A stretch of DNA of 64,000 bases, taken from Deltaproteobacteria bacterium (lineage in GTDB: Bacteria; Desulfobacterota; Binatia; UBA9968). The stretch is from assembly GCA_016874755.1 (NCBI GenBank), contig VGTH01000007.1, positions 1-64,000 of the forward strand, in the 5' to 3' direction. The notes beneath the pieces were generated by a model. That model was not told where the DNA came from, searched no databases, and was given only the letters and a program-made list of their open reading frames with translations. Below, one piece after another: positions 8,513-17,172 of this stretch (its first letter is position 1; the number at the start of each line of letters is the position of its first letter). Made by a program: the position numbers and the translations under genes.

Positions 8513-10210
8513 ATGGCCGCGATAGCCAGCGCCACGGTGCGCCTGTGGCACATCTTTTTGTTGATAGGATTGTGCGCCGCGCTTTATTTTCCCTATCTCG
8601 CGAGCACGCCGTTTTTTGACAAAGGCGAGCCGCGCGAAGCGATGGCGGTGCAGGACATTATGAACCGCGGCGAATGGCTCGTCCCGCTCAAGCGCGCCAC
8701 CGACGTTCCCTCCAAGCCGCCGCTATTTCACTGGAGCGCCGCCGCGGTGTCCACGCTCGCGGGACAGATGAACGAGGCCACGATTCGCTTCCCGTCGGCG
8801 CTCTACGCCACGCTCGGCGTGCTACTGGTGTATTTTCTCGGCGGCAAGCTTTTCGGCGCGGATACCGCGCTCCTTGGCGCGGCCATTCTGGCTACGACTT
8901 TGGTGTACGGCGACCAAGCCTTGAGCGCGCGCGTCGACATGACGCTGTGCTTTTATGTGACGCTGAGTTTGGGTTTGTTCTATGCCATCTATCGCGGTTT
9001 TTTGCGCTCGGGCGTTTGGCTTTATGTCTTTTATGGGCTCGTCGGCATCAGCACGCTGGCCAAAGGACCTCTGGGGATTCTTTTGCCGGCGCTGGTATGC
9101 GCCAGCCTGGTTTTGCTCGAGCGCCGCTGGGATTGGCTGGGCAAATTTTGCGTGCATCCGGGCGTGCTACTGATGCTGATCCTTGGCGCCGGCTGGTATG
9201 TGATCGCGGTGAGCCGTGGCGGTGAAGGCTTTTTTAGCCGGCAAATCGTTTCGGAAAATCTCGCTCGCTTCGCCGGCGGATCGGGCCACAGCCACCCGGT
9301 GTACTACTATGTTTCTTATCTGTTCTCGCTCGGCATGCCGTGGGCGGTGTTTTTTCCGTTGCTATTTTGGGACTACGGCAAGCGGCGCTGGTTTGCCGAC
9401 GGCGACAAGCTGTTCTTGGGCTTGTGGTTCGTGGTGATATTCTTGTTCTTTTCGATCTCGGCAGGCAAGCGTCCGGTCTATCTGCTGCCGATCTATCCCG
9501 CGCTTGCGCTGCTGCTCGCCGTATGGCTGCGCCAAATGGCTGGCGCTGGAACGATCCGCCGATGGTTGTTGCGCCTGATCGCGCTCAACGCGGTGCTAGT
9601 CGGCGCGGCGCTTTTACTGATCACCCTGGGCGCGTTGTGGAATCATGACGCGGCGTGGTTTTTTGAGCCCATCGGCAAGCTCCTGCGCGCCAAGGACCGC
9701 GCCAACTTTTTCGTCGTGCGAGATTCGCTGGCCGATTTCGGCAATCTGTTTACGCTAGTCGCGCTGGCGTCGGCGGCGCTGTGGCTTGGGCTCGGTCAGG
9801 CGCTTTGGCGATATAGGCTGCGCGCCGCCGCGGTTTTGCTGATCGTCAACTCGATTCTCTTTGGCTTCGTGGCGCATCGGATCGTCGTGCCGGCGATCGC
9901 CGAGACTAAAAGCTACAAGCCGTTCATGGCCCAGGTAAACCAGCGGGTGCAGTCAAAGCCGCTCTATCTTTTCGGAGAATTCAACAGTGATCCCGTGCTG
10001 TTTTACCGCGGCCAAACTATTCCCATGCTGCGCGCGTCAGTGGCGGAAATCGCGCCGACGCTCGGCCAGGGACAACGTTATCTGATCATGACCGAGAGCG
10101 CTTGGAAGGAAATGCAGAAGGCAACCCCGGCATTGCCGGCGCCGCTCTTCACTAGCAGCGGGACCGGGCCCGAGGGGGACGCTCGCTTGGTATTGACTGC
10201 GGCGCGGTGA
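8513..10210 (+). CDS. GT39/ArnT-like membrane glycosyltransferase
   Basis: The 565-residue polytopic protein (about eleven hydrophobic helices) belongs to the PMT/ArnT clan, which transfers sugars from polyprenyl-phosphate donors on the outer face of the inner membrane. The first periplasmic loop after TM1 carries FDKGEPREAMAVQDI, matching the acidic catalytic region, and KPPLFHW is the conserved KPP block of ArnT relatives. The C-terminal periplasmic domain (about residues 420-565) is soluble. Likely acceptors are lipid A or another envelope glycan. The gene follows an SDR by five bases, and no aminoarabinose genes are nearby, so the donor is open. Confidence 0.85.
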   Translation: MAAIASATVRLWHIFLLIGLCAALYFPYLASTPFFDKGEPREAMAVQDIMNRGEWLVPLKRATDVPSKPPLFHWSAAAVSTLAGQMNEATIRFPSALYATLGVLLVYFLGGKLFGADTALLGAAILATTLVYGDQALSARVDMTLCFYVTLSLGLFYAIYRGFLRSGVWLYVFYGLVGISTLAKGPLGILLPALVCASLVLLERRWDWLGKFCVHPGVLLMLILGAGWYVIAVSRGGEGFFSRQIVSENLARFAGGSGHSHPVYYYVSYLFSLGMPWAVFFPLLFWDYGKRRWFADGDKLFLGLWFVVIFLFFSISAGKRPVYLLPIYPALALLLAVWLRQMAGAGTIRRWLLRLIALNAVLVGAALLLITLGALWNHDAAWFFEPIGKLLRAKDRANFFVVRDSLADFGNLFTLVALASAALWLGLGQALWRYRLRAAAVLLIVNSILFGFVAHRIVVPAIAETKSYKPFMAQVNQRVQSKPLYLFGEFNSDPVLFYRGQTIPMLRASVAEIAPTLGQGQRYLIMTESAWKEMQKATPALPAPLFTSSGTGPEGDARLVLTAAR

Positions 10211-10243
10211 TTCCCGCTTGAGACAAAGCACCTGCGGCAACTG

Positions 10244-11350
10244 CTACCAACACTCATTCATCCATTGAGTGATCTGTGCTCGGCTTGCTGAATCGCTCTT
10301 TGCCAATTCCACTAACTGCGTTTTGCAGATGTGATCGCAAAACGCCAACACGGCCTGGCCAATAATCATGGTTTTGCCGTTCATTGTGGCATGGCCGGTG
10401 AGCCGGCCGTGACGCAAAAAGATGGTTTCTTCTGGGTGGTAAATTAGATCGTAGAAGCGCGCTTCAGCGGGAATCTGCTGCGCCAGCTCCAAGGAGGCGC
10501 GCTGGTTGGCTGCAACTTCCGCTGCAAAACGCTGCATGCTTGGGTCAGCAGAGTCCGTCTTGCTATATTCCAGCTCCGGGACCGCGATGACAGCGGCGCA
10601 CGCCAGCGACGAGTAGGGCTCGGTGGTTTGCACTATGCCGTTGCCCAACCGCTGGAACCCGCCCTGGCCTTTGGTCGTGCTATTGATGATCACGTCGGCT
10701 TGGGGCGCCCATTGGCGCAGCCCGGCTTCGTCGATGGCCTGTGCGTCTCTGTCGAGTTTGCGGATCTCTGCAGCCAGCTCCTGGGCATGACTCAGAGTTC
10801 GATTGCAGACGATCAGTCGGCCATGTCCCAGCCGTTCGGCGACGCCGAAGGCGACCGCGCGCGCCGAGCCGCCGGCGCCGAGCAGCAGCACGGTGCGGTT
10901 TTCCAGCGCTGGGACAAAGCTCGCTCGCGACCCTGGCTGCGCTTCGAGAATGCTATTGATGAATCCGCCGCTGTCAGTGTTGTGGCCGCTCAGGCGTCCG
11001 TCCGGACTGCGGACGATTGTGTTGACGGCGCCGATGCGCTTGGCCAGCGCGTCGATGCTGTCGAGGTAGGGCATCACTGCGAGTTTGTGCGGCACCGTGA
11101 CGTTGACGCCCAGCATGCGCTCCGAGCGGCGCAGCGCGGCGAGGAGTTCTTGCACCCGCCGCACTTCGACGTCCATGGGGACGTAAATGGCGTCCATGCC
11201 GAGGTGGCGAAAGGCGCCATTCCACAGCGCCGGGCTTTTCGAGTATTGCGACGGCGCCGTGCCGATGACGCCGGCGGTGCGGCGCTTACCGATCGCTCCT
11301 TGGTCGAGCCGATTGCTAAGACAGGCCTGAATTCTATCGAGATCGTCCAT
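10244..11350 (-). CDS. aroE: Shikimate dehydrogenase-like protein, extended
   Basis: AroE reduces 3-dehydroshikimate with NADPH in aromatic amino-acid synthesis. The substrate site YSKSPALWN, the catalytic lysine in NVTVPHK (K89), NTDS with the second catalytic residue (D126) and the nucleotide loop GAGGSARA are all present. The product is 368 residues, about 80 to 90 longer than typical AroE. The extra sequence lies mostly before DLIYHPEETIFL and after the QAVLAF helix. ATG 11350 is preferred over ATG 11368 because GGAG lies just upstream. It could be a quinate/shikimate dehydrogenase variant. It lies alone behind the SpoVR operon. Confidence 0.85.
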   Translation of the reverse strand: MDDLDRIQACLSNRLDQGAIGKRRTAGVIGTAPSQYSKSPALWNGAFRHLGMDAIYVPMDVEVRRVQELLAALRRSERMLGVNVTVPHKLAVMPYLDSIDALAKRIGAVNTIVRSPDGRLSGHNTDSGGFINSILEAQPGSRASFVPALENRTVLLLGAGGSARAVAFGVAERLGHGRLIVCNRTLSHAQELAAEIRKLDRDAQAIDEAGLRQWAPQADVIINSTTKGQGGFQRLGNGIVQTTEPYSSLACAAVIAVPELEYSKTDSADPSMQRFAAEVAANQRASLELAQQIPAEARFYDLIYHPEETIFLRHGRLTGHATMNGKTMIIGQAVLAFCDHICKTQLVELAKSDSASRAQITQWMNECW

Positions 11351-11375
11351 CGAGCTCCAACGTAGCATAGTTGCA

Positions 11376-11397
11376 GGGACAGGTCGCGGCCTGTCCC
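11376..11397. repeat. GGGACAGG palindrome
   Basis: GGGACAGG and CCTGTCCC pair around a short GC-rich centre, giving a very stable 22-base hairpin between spoVR and aroE. No T-run follows. It could act as an attenuating stem-loop or be one of the intergenic palindromes common in this window. Confidence 0.5.
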
Positions 11398-11430
11398 GAC
11401 GGCGATGAAAACGATCCGGTTTGTTTGCTC

Positions 11431-12864
11431 TCAGTGGACGGGTTTGATGGTCAAACGGTTTTCGCCGAAGTGAAGGTGGTTTTTCTTGCCGTTGATCAGG
11501 GTTTCGAGAACCACCTCGCGCCCCCAGAGCTGGCGCAGGTATTGTAATGTCTTCTCGGCGTATTCGAGCTGGAGATCGCGGCCGTCGTGGGCGTGTTTGA
11601 GAAATAGCGCGCGGTTGCTGTTGTAGTCGGCATCATCGACGGCGATGACCGGAATCGTGCCGGTGCCGACACTTTGAATCAGCGTGTCTTTGATTCTTTG
11701 CCAGTTCTCCTCATCGGCGACGCGGCTAACCACTTTGTCGTTGCCGCGCTGCTGGTACTCGAATAGATTGAGCTCGCGGACCAATTCTTCGGTCAAATAG
11801 CGGCGCAGAAACGAGCTGTCGCGCTCGACTTCGCGAACTTCGAAGAGTTTATCGCGGGCGGATTTCTTTTTCGGGCCGAATTCCGCTTCTTCTTTGGAGT
11901 TGGGGTCCTTCCAGCGCCGTTCGATATCCTCCCAGACCTTCATGCCGACGTGATAGGGGTTCAAGCTTCCCGGATGGGGGCTTAAGACCTGATTGTGGCG
12001 CACGATGAACTCCAGCTGCATGCCCTGGGGCAGCCCGGCGCTATCGAGGATGCGCTTGTGCCAGAAGCTCGCCCAGCCCTCATTCATGATTTTGGTTTCG
12101 ATCTGGGGGATGAAGTACTGCGCCTGCTCGTGGACGATGGTGAGCAAGTCCTTTTGCCATTCGGCGAGCTGCGGATTGTGATCGCGAATGAACAGCAGGA
12201 TATCTTCTTCGGGATAGGGCGGCACCTTCGCCAAGTCGGGTGGAACCCATTCTTTGCGGCGATGGATCGACTGAAAGGCGTCGCGCGACGGCTTGGATTC
12301 TTCGAGCTTGTCTTCGCGCTGCTCGGCCTCGCTGCGTTTGCGAATCGCGAGATTGCGCCGGCACTGCAGCGACAGGGCATGGGCGGCGTCGAGAATGGTT
12401 TCGACTCTTTCCAGGCCGATGCTGGGATCTTCGACATAATGCCGCACCCGGTTGGCGTGGGCCTTGAACGTTTCGATGGTGTAGTTGGCGCGGGTGGTCT
12501 TGAAGGTGAAATTATTCTTAAAAAAATCGTTATGGCCATAGACGTGGGCGATGGTCAGCACCTGCAGCGCCAGGGTGTTGTCGCGCATCAGATAGGCGAT
12601 GCTCGGATTGGAGTTGATGACCATTTCGTAGGGCAGGCCGCTCAAGCCGTAATCGTAGAGCGTTTTGAGTTTCTCAAAGGATTTGCCATAGGACCAATGC
12701 GGATAGTGGGAGGGCATGCCGGAATAGACCATGTACGAGAGCGTCTCTTCATGGTCGCAAATCTCGAACTCCTGCGGGTACGGGTCGAGGCCGAACTTTT
12801 CGACCAGCTCGACGATCTGGCGGTTCCAGCGTTGGAGGTCGTCAATGGAGTAGGGGGCTGCCAT
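11431..12864 (-). CDS. spoVR: SpoVR/YcgB family protein
   Basis: The 477-residue product is a full-length SpoVR family member, with hallmark stretches EICDHEETLSYMVYSGMPSH, VYGHNDFFKNN and IMNEGWASFWH. In Bacillus SpoVR affects cortex formation; in non-sporulating Gram-negatives the homologue YcgB is a stress-induced protein of unknown biochemistry. The histidine- and glutamate-rich conserved motifs suggest metal binding, but that is inference. ATG 12864 is chosen; a GTG at 12876 would overlap the upstream gene by four bases. It is the last gene of the prkA-yhbH-spoVR operon, whose co-occurrence is widely conserved. Confidence 0.93.
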   Translation of the reverse strand: MAAPYSIDDLQRWNRQIVELVEKFGLDPYPQEFEICDHEETLSYMVYSGMPSHYPHWSYGKSFEKLKTLYDYGLSGLPYEMVINSNPSIAYLMRDNTLALQVLTIAHVYGHNDFFKNNFTFKTTRANYTIETFKAHANRVRHYVEDPSIGLERVETILDAAHALSLQCRRNLAIRKRSEAEQREDKLEESKPSRDAFQSIHRRKEWVPPDLAKVPPYPEEDILLFIRDHNPQLAEWQKDLLTIVHEQAQYFIPQIETKIMNEGWASFWHKRILDSAGLPQGMQLEFIVRHNQVLSPHPGSLNPYHVGMKVWEDIERRWKDPNSKEEAEFGPKKKSARDKLFEVREVERDSSFLRRYLTEELVRELNLFEYQQRGNDKVVSRVADEENWQRIKDTLIQSVGTGTIPVIAVDDADYNSNRALFLKHAHDGRDLQLEYAEKTLQYLRQLWGREVVLETLINGKKNHLHFGENRLTIKPVH

Positions 12865-12872
12865 GGCGGATC

Positions 12873-14054
12873 TCACGCCGCGTCGTCGCGCACACGGTCC
12901 TTACTCAAGAAAATCTTGAACGATGGCCAGATGTCTTCTTTGCGTTGAATCTGCACGGTCTGAAAATTGGGCTCGGTGATCTGTGAAAAATATTGAATCA
13001 TCGTGCTGCCGTAGTAGCCGGCGCCCAGCGGTTTGATCTCGCCGTAGCCAAATAGATTGCAAACCTGCGTCAGTTCTTTAGCGGCCTTCAGCGCCGCTTC
13101 GTTGTCCGAGTCGAAATTGTCGCCGTCGGAGCAGTGAAACGCATAAACGTTCCACAGCGACGGATGGTAGCGCTCGTGGACGATGTCCAGGGCTTTGTTG
13201 TAGCCGGAGGAAATTAAAGTCCCGCCCGACTCGCCTTTATGGAAAAATTCGTCTTCGGTCACTTCCTGGGCCTCGGTGTGGTGGGCGATGAAAACGATCT
13301 CGACGTTTTGATAGCGGGTGCAGAGAAATCGGTAGAGGAGAAAGAAAGAACTCCGCGCCAAATACTTTTTCATGGTGTCCATCGAGCCCGAGGTGTCCAT
13401 GATGCAAAGCACCACGGCATTGGACTGGCGGCGCATCTCGGTGACCACGTGGTGATAGCGCAGGTCGTCTTTGTGAAACGGGAAACGGTTGTCGCGGTGC
13501 AGCGTAACGCCGGCACGCAGCGATGCTTTTTTGCGCTTGATGCGCGAGCGGGCGGTGCGTTTCTTGTCCAAGCGGACGCGCACGCCTTTTTTGCGGTAGC
13601 CCTGCTGGCGAAACATCCGCTCGACTTCCATCTCGCGCAGATTCTTGCGATCGAGGTCGGGCAGCTCCAGGTCCTCGAACATGACTTCGACTAGCTCATC
13701 GAGGCTGACTTCGGTTTCATAGTAATCGGTGCCCGGCTGGTCGCCGGCCTGATGCCCTTTGCCGCCGTCTTTGCCCTGGCTGACCACTTGGCCAGGTTTT
13801 ACCTCGCCGTCGCCGCCCTGGCCGACGCCGGGTGCGTTCTCGCCGTACACGAAGCGATACTCTTTAACACCGCGGATCGGCACTTTGACAATGCGATTGT
13901 TGTCTTTGCCGATGATCGATTCTTCGGCGATGATGTCGGCGATATTGCCGCGGATCGCTTCACGGACTTTCTCCCGGTGGCGCAGCCGATCGCCGGCGCT
14001 GCGGTCGCTGCGCTGCCCGGAGGATGGAATGTAGGGGCGAAAGATCGTATCCAT
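12873..14054 (-). CDS. yeaH: YhbH/YeaH family von Willebrand-type protein (DUF444)
   Basis: The 393-residue protein has a basic N-terminal half with a Gly-rich linker (about residues 72-108) and a vWA-like C-terminal half with the metal-adhesion motif DTSGSM (220-225). FHCSDGDNFDSDN later supplies further MIDAS-like acidic residues. This family is the constant partner of PrkA-type kinases (YeaG-YeaH in Escherichia coli, affecting nitrogen and stress responses). ATG 14054 begins the MDTIFRPYIPS sequence typical of the family; longer starts would overlap prkA. It lies 25 bases after prkA and directly before spoVR. Confidence 0.92.
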   Translation of the reverse strand: MDTIFRPYIPSSGQRSDRSAGDRLRHREKVREAIRGNIADIIAEESIIGKDNNRIVKVPIRGVKEYRFVYGENAPGVGQGGDGEVKPGQVVSQGKDGGKGHQAGDQPGTDYYETEVSLDELVEVMFEDLELPDLDRKNLREMEVERMFRQQGYRKKGVRVRLDKKRTARSRIKRKKASLRAGVTLHRDNRFPFHKDDLRYHHVVTEMRRQSNAVVLCIMDTSGSMDTMKKYLARSSFFLLYRFLCTRYQNVEIVFIAHHTEAQEVTEDEFFHKGESGGTLISSGYNKALDIVHERYHPSLWNVYAFHCSDGDNFDSDNEAALKAAKELTQVCNLFGYGEIKPLGAGYYGSTMIQYFSQITEPNFQTVQIQRKEDIWPSFKIFLSKDRVRDDAA

Positions 14055-14079
14055 AGAGATCGGCCCGACTGATCTGCTG

Positions 14080-16014
14080 TTAGTCCTTCCACAGGTTGTT
14101 GGCCGCGTACTTAAGAATGACGTCAACGCAGCTGGCACAATAGCCGTGCTCCAGCAGATTCTTCACCATGGTGTTGTACTTTTCGGTTTGTTCCTCGTCG
14201 CGCATTCTCGCCTTGGTGATGACCCGGCTCAAGTCGCGCACCGAGGTGATCAATTTCTTTTCGATGGCCTCTTTGAGCGGTTCGTAGCTGCGGTACTCGA
14301 TCTTCTCGCCGCGCCGGTTGGCGGCCCACAGGAAGGAGATGACTTCCTGGCGGAAGCCGTCGGCGGCGGAACCGATGATGGCGATCTGTTCTTCAATCGA
14401 TTTCATGAACGGTTCGTCGGGCGTTAGCTCTTCCTTGGTGTTGCGGTCTTTGACTTTGGTTTTGTTGACGTACGCTTCGGCGTGATCGAGATAGTTTTGA
14501 AACAGATTCTCCGCCTGCTCCTGGTAGGAGTAAACAAACGCCCGAGTGATCTCTTTCTCCAAGAGCTCGAGATATTCCTTGTGCAGGGTGTCCTGCAGCA
14601 GCTCGAGGTATTGCTTGCGAGCGTCGTCGGAGAGCTCGGCTTCCTTGACCATGTTGATGAGCGCTTCGCGCACGTTGATCGGGTTGATGCAGTTGCCGGC
14701 AGTGTTGTCCGAGAGCGCGTTGTCGAGTGCTTTCATGATGAAGCGCGTCGAAATTCCGTTCATGCCCTCGCGTTTGGTCGCCTCACGCAGCTCGTGCACA
14801 TCGACTTTCTTGGTGCGCCCCTTCTCCACGACTTCTTCACCGTTGTAGAGCTTCAGTTTGGTCACCAGGTCGCACTTGTTGGTGGGCTCGAGCCGCGACA
14901 GGATCGCGAACATGGAAGCTATTTCCAGCGTGTGCGGCGCGACATGGGCGCGGAAATCCGAGTTGCGGATGATCTTCTGGTAAATTTTCACTTCCTCGGA
15001 GAGACGCAGATTGTAGGGCACGCGGACGACGACGATGCGGTCGAGGATCGCTTCGTTGGTGTGATCGCCTTTGAATTTTTGCCACTCAGCTTCGTTGGAA
15101 TGGGCGACGATGACAGTGTCGACGTAGACCAAACCGTGGCGGCCGGGCGCGGGGACAACCTTTTCCTGGGTCGCCGTGATCATACAGTGGAGGTACTCGA
15201 TCTCGTTCTTGAACACTTCGATGAACTCGACTAAGCCGCGGTTGCCGACGTTGAGCGCGCCGTTCAACTCTAACACCCGCGGATCGCCCTCGGAGTAGAG
15301 ATCGAGCTTGGAGATGTCTTCGCTGCCGATCAACACGGAGGTGTCCTGGTTGTTGGGATCGACGGGCGGCACCACGCCGATGCCGATGCGGGCGCGCTTG
15401 GAAAATTCCACCGTGTGCACGGGGAATTCTTCGTATTTGCCGGCGAACTCGTCGCGCAGGCGGAAGCGGCAGACCGGGCAAAGGTCGCCCTCGATGTGCA
15501 CGCCGAGCATTTTTTCGAACTCCTTGCGCAGGTGGCGCGGAACCAAGTGTAGCGGCTCTTCGTGCATCGGGCAGCCTTCGATGGCACAGAACGGCTCGGC
15601 TTCTTCAAGGCCGCGGTGGAGTTTTTCCACGAGCGAGCTTTTGCCCGAGCCCACGGGGCCCATCAAATAGAGCACCTGGCGGCTCTCTTCGCCTTTGAGC
15701 GATGCGGCGTGAAAATAGCGGACGATCTGAGCTACGGTCTTTTCGATGCCGAAAAATTCATCGGAGAAAAAGTCGTAGACCTTGATCGACTCGTCCTTAT
15801 AGAGCCGCTTCACATGGGGATCGTCGTCGTCGTGGATGTCGCGCACGCCGGCTTTGACCAGCAGATCGTACATGCGCGCGTGGGCCAAGCGGGCGATGGG
15901 CGGATCGTTGCGCAGCTTTTCCAGGTAGCCGAGCAGGTTGCCGCGCCAAGCGCGCGCTTGATGGCGGTCGCGATCTTTTTGAATCAGGTTTTCAAATTCA
16001 TTGGTCATATCCAT
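14080..16014 (-). CDS. prkA: PrkA/YeaG serine protein kinase
   Basis: The 644-residue protein has an AAA-type N-terminal domain with Walker A GPVGSGKSS (about 119-127) and a C-terminal PrkA kinase-like domain. A cysteine set, including CPMH and CPVC, sits in the AAA insert as in other PrkA proteins. PrkA/YeaG is a stationary-phase and starvation kinase; recent Bacillus work also assigns ATP-dependent protease activity. ATG 16014 (MDMTNEF) is preferred over the ATG at 16062 because AGGGGG precedes it. It opens the three-gene stress operon. The 470 bases upstream are non-coding and probably hold its promoter. Confidence 0.94.
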   Translation of the reverse strand: MDMTNEFENLIQKDRDRHQARAWRGNLLGYLEKLRNDPPIARLAHARMYDLLVKAGVRDIHDDDDPHVKRLYKDESIKVYDFFSDEFFGIEKTVAQIVRYFHAASLKGEESRQVLYLMGPVGSGKSSLVEKLHRGLEEAEPFCAIEGCPMHEEPLHLVPRHLRKEFEKMLGVHIEGDLCPVCRFRLRDEFAGKYEEFPVHTVEFSKRARIGIGVVPPVDPNNQDTSVLIGSEDISKLDLYSEGDPRVLELNGALNVGNRGLVEFIEVFKNEIEYLHCMITATQEKVVPAPGRHGLVYVDTVIVAHSNEAEWQKFKGDHTNEAILDRIVVVRVPYNLRLSEEVKIYQKIIRNSDFRAHVAPHTLEIASMFAILSRLEPTNKCDLVTKLKLYNGEEVVEKGRTKKVDVHELREATKREGMNGISTRFIMKALDNALSDNTAGNCINPINVREALINMVKEAELSDDARKQYLELLQDTLHKEYLELLEKEITRAFVYSYQEQAENLFQNYLDHAEAYVNKTKVKDRNTKEELTPDEPFMKSIEEQIAIIGSAADGFRQEVISFLWAANRRGEKIEYRSYEPLKEAIEKKLITSVRDLSRVITKARMRDEEQTEKYNTMVKNLLEHGYCASCVDVILKYAANNLWKD

Positions 16015-16488
16015 TCCGACTACCCCCTTTTCGTCACTGCGCCGAATTGCGTGGCGGCGCATTCCGGCGCGGTTCTATATCACGACAGTGGCAATGAAAA
16101 TTTGAAATCGTGAAATGGGTGATGCTGAACACACAAATATGAGTGTTTCGTTTCACCTTGAGTTCGAGACAAGCTGTCGGGGAAGTCGTGCGGAGGAAAA
16201 CCGGGAGTGAATCAGGGCTTGCATGCGACCTCCTCGTACTGCTTAGTCGGCCAGCTAATGCGCTTCCTCTACTTTGACGACGAAGGGCTTACTTCCTTCG
16301 TTGCGCCGGTTTCTACTACAAGCATTGAAACGTTATTTGGCTGCGTTGTCAAGAAAATTGTGTCTAGCTCGGTTTGCCACGGCGGCTCGGCGGCGCCCCT
16401 TGGGTTATCAAAACGACTATTGTTTGCTACCATGCCAGAGAGTTGACGTTGGTGGTTGCGACAATTATTTACCGTAGACTGGAGAGCC
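16015..16488. other. Divergent intergenic region, prkA to nusG paralogue
   Basis: This stretch carries the leaders of two divergent genes. Short open frames inside it lack ribosome sites and resemble nothing I know. Only one plausible promoter (16443-16471, rightward) was found. I saw no convincing sigma-54 or sigma-70 site for prkA. Confidence 0.5.
16443..16471 (+). promoter_or_regulatory. Possible promoter of the NusG-paralogue gene
   Basis: TTGACG at 16443-16448 is followed after 17 bases by TATTTA at 16466-16471, just ahead of the start at 16489. The -10 match is only partial. Confidence 0.4.
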
Positions 16489-17013
16489 ATGACACAGGAG
16501 ACGCTGCGCATCGAAGCGGGCCGACGTTGGTACGCGATGCAAACCAAACCCATGAAGGAGCGGGAAGTTGCCAAGCGTTTAACCGACTTGGGATTGGAAG
16601 TGTTTCTCCCCTGGCTGCGCACGCGGCGGCGCATTGGCAGCCGCCACCAATGGGTGTTGGTGCCGCTTTTTCCCGGCTATCTTTTTTCATTTCTCGATAT
16701 GGTCGAGTCCGGCAAGGCGGCCCGCTATTCACCCGGGGTCAAAGACTTCTTAAAGTTTGGCAGCCACTTGGCTGAGGTAGGTCAGGAAATTATCGACGCG
16801 CTGCGCGATCGTTGCCCCGAAGGAGTGGCGCAGATCGATTTAGTGGCGGCTAAGCCGGGCGATGCGGTGCGCATTAACGAAGGGCCATTTTCCGGCTTGG
16901 AGGCCATCTTTGAGAAATCGCTCAAGGGTAGCGAGCGGGTTGCGGTACTGCTGGACATCCTCGGTCGGCAGACTAGGATCGAGCTGCCGGCGGAAGCCAT
17001 AGGGCGGGTTTAG
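16489..17013 (+). CDS. NusG-paralogue antitermination protein (RfaH/UpxY-like)
   Basis: The 174-residue protein has an NGN domain (about residues 11-110) with RRWYAMQTKPMKEREVAKRL, FLPWLRTRR and FPGYLFSFL. A KOW motif follows at PGDAVRINEGPFSGLEAIF. Such specialised NusG paralogues (RfaH, LoaP, UpxY) bind RNA polymerase and promote read-through of particular long operons, often for polysaccharides. Housekeeping nusG normally sits by secE and rplK, which are absent here, so a specialised role is likely. GGAG precedes ATG 16489. The next gene, 159 bases on, is a sensor kinase rather than a polysaccharide operon, so its target is not obvious. Confidence 0.85.
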   Translation: MTQETLRIEAGRRWYAMQTKPMKEREVAKRLTDLGLEVFLPWLRTRRRIGSRHQWVLVPLFPGYLFSFLDMVESGKAARYSPGVKDFLKFGSHLAEVGQEIIDALRDRCPEGVAQIDLVAAKPGDAVRINEGPFSGLEAIFEKSLKGSERVAVLLDILGRQTRIELPAEAIGRV

Positions 17014-17099
17014 ACCGACACTAAGCCTAGAGCTTTGAGGTTCGAAGTCTGCGCCACTTCTCTCGTCAAGCCTCCTCCTCCAGTCCTCATTTTGCTTCC

Positions 17100-17127
17100 T
17101 TGACACCCCTGGGCTGGTTTGAATAAA
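17100..17127 (+). promoter_or_regulatory. Sigma-70-like promoter of the histidine kinase
   Basis: A perfect TTGACA (17100-17105) is followed after 16 bases by AATAAA (17122-17127, four of six matches). Predicted transcription would start inside the hairpin that precedes the kinase gene. Confidence 0.5.
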
Positions 17128-17128
17128 T

Positions 17129-17169
17129 GCCCCCGGGAAAAAAGCCTCCCGGCTGCTTCCCAAGGGGGC
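17129..17169 (+). promoter_or_regulatory. Hairpin sequestering the kinase ribosome-binding site
   Basis: GCCCCC (17129-17134) pairs with GGGGGC (17164-17169), GGGAA (17135-17139) with TTCCC (17157-17161), and AGCC (17143-17146) with GGCT (17151-17154), giving about 15 bp in three nested stems. The 3' arm is the AAGGGGGC ribosome site of ATG 17173, so translation should be blocked while the stem is closed. It could be an RNA thermometer or protein-controlled switch. Confidence 0.6.
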
Positions 17170-17172
17170 GTT

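Noticed and set aside
13239-15234. Long open frames on the plus strand across prkA and yhbH
   Set aside because: They are antisense shadows caused by high GC codon bias; the minus-strand genes are clear family members.
16207-16446. Open frame of 79 codons in the prkA upstream region
   Set aside because: No ribosome site, no recognisable family, and it lies in a region with other equally open frames.
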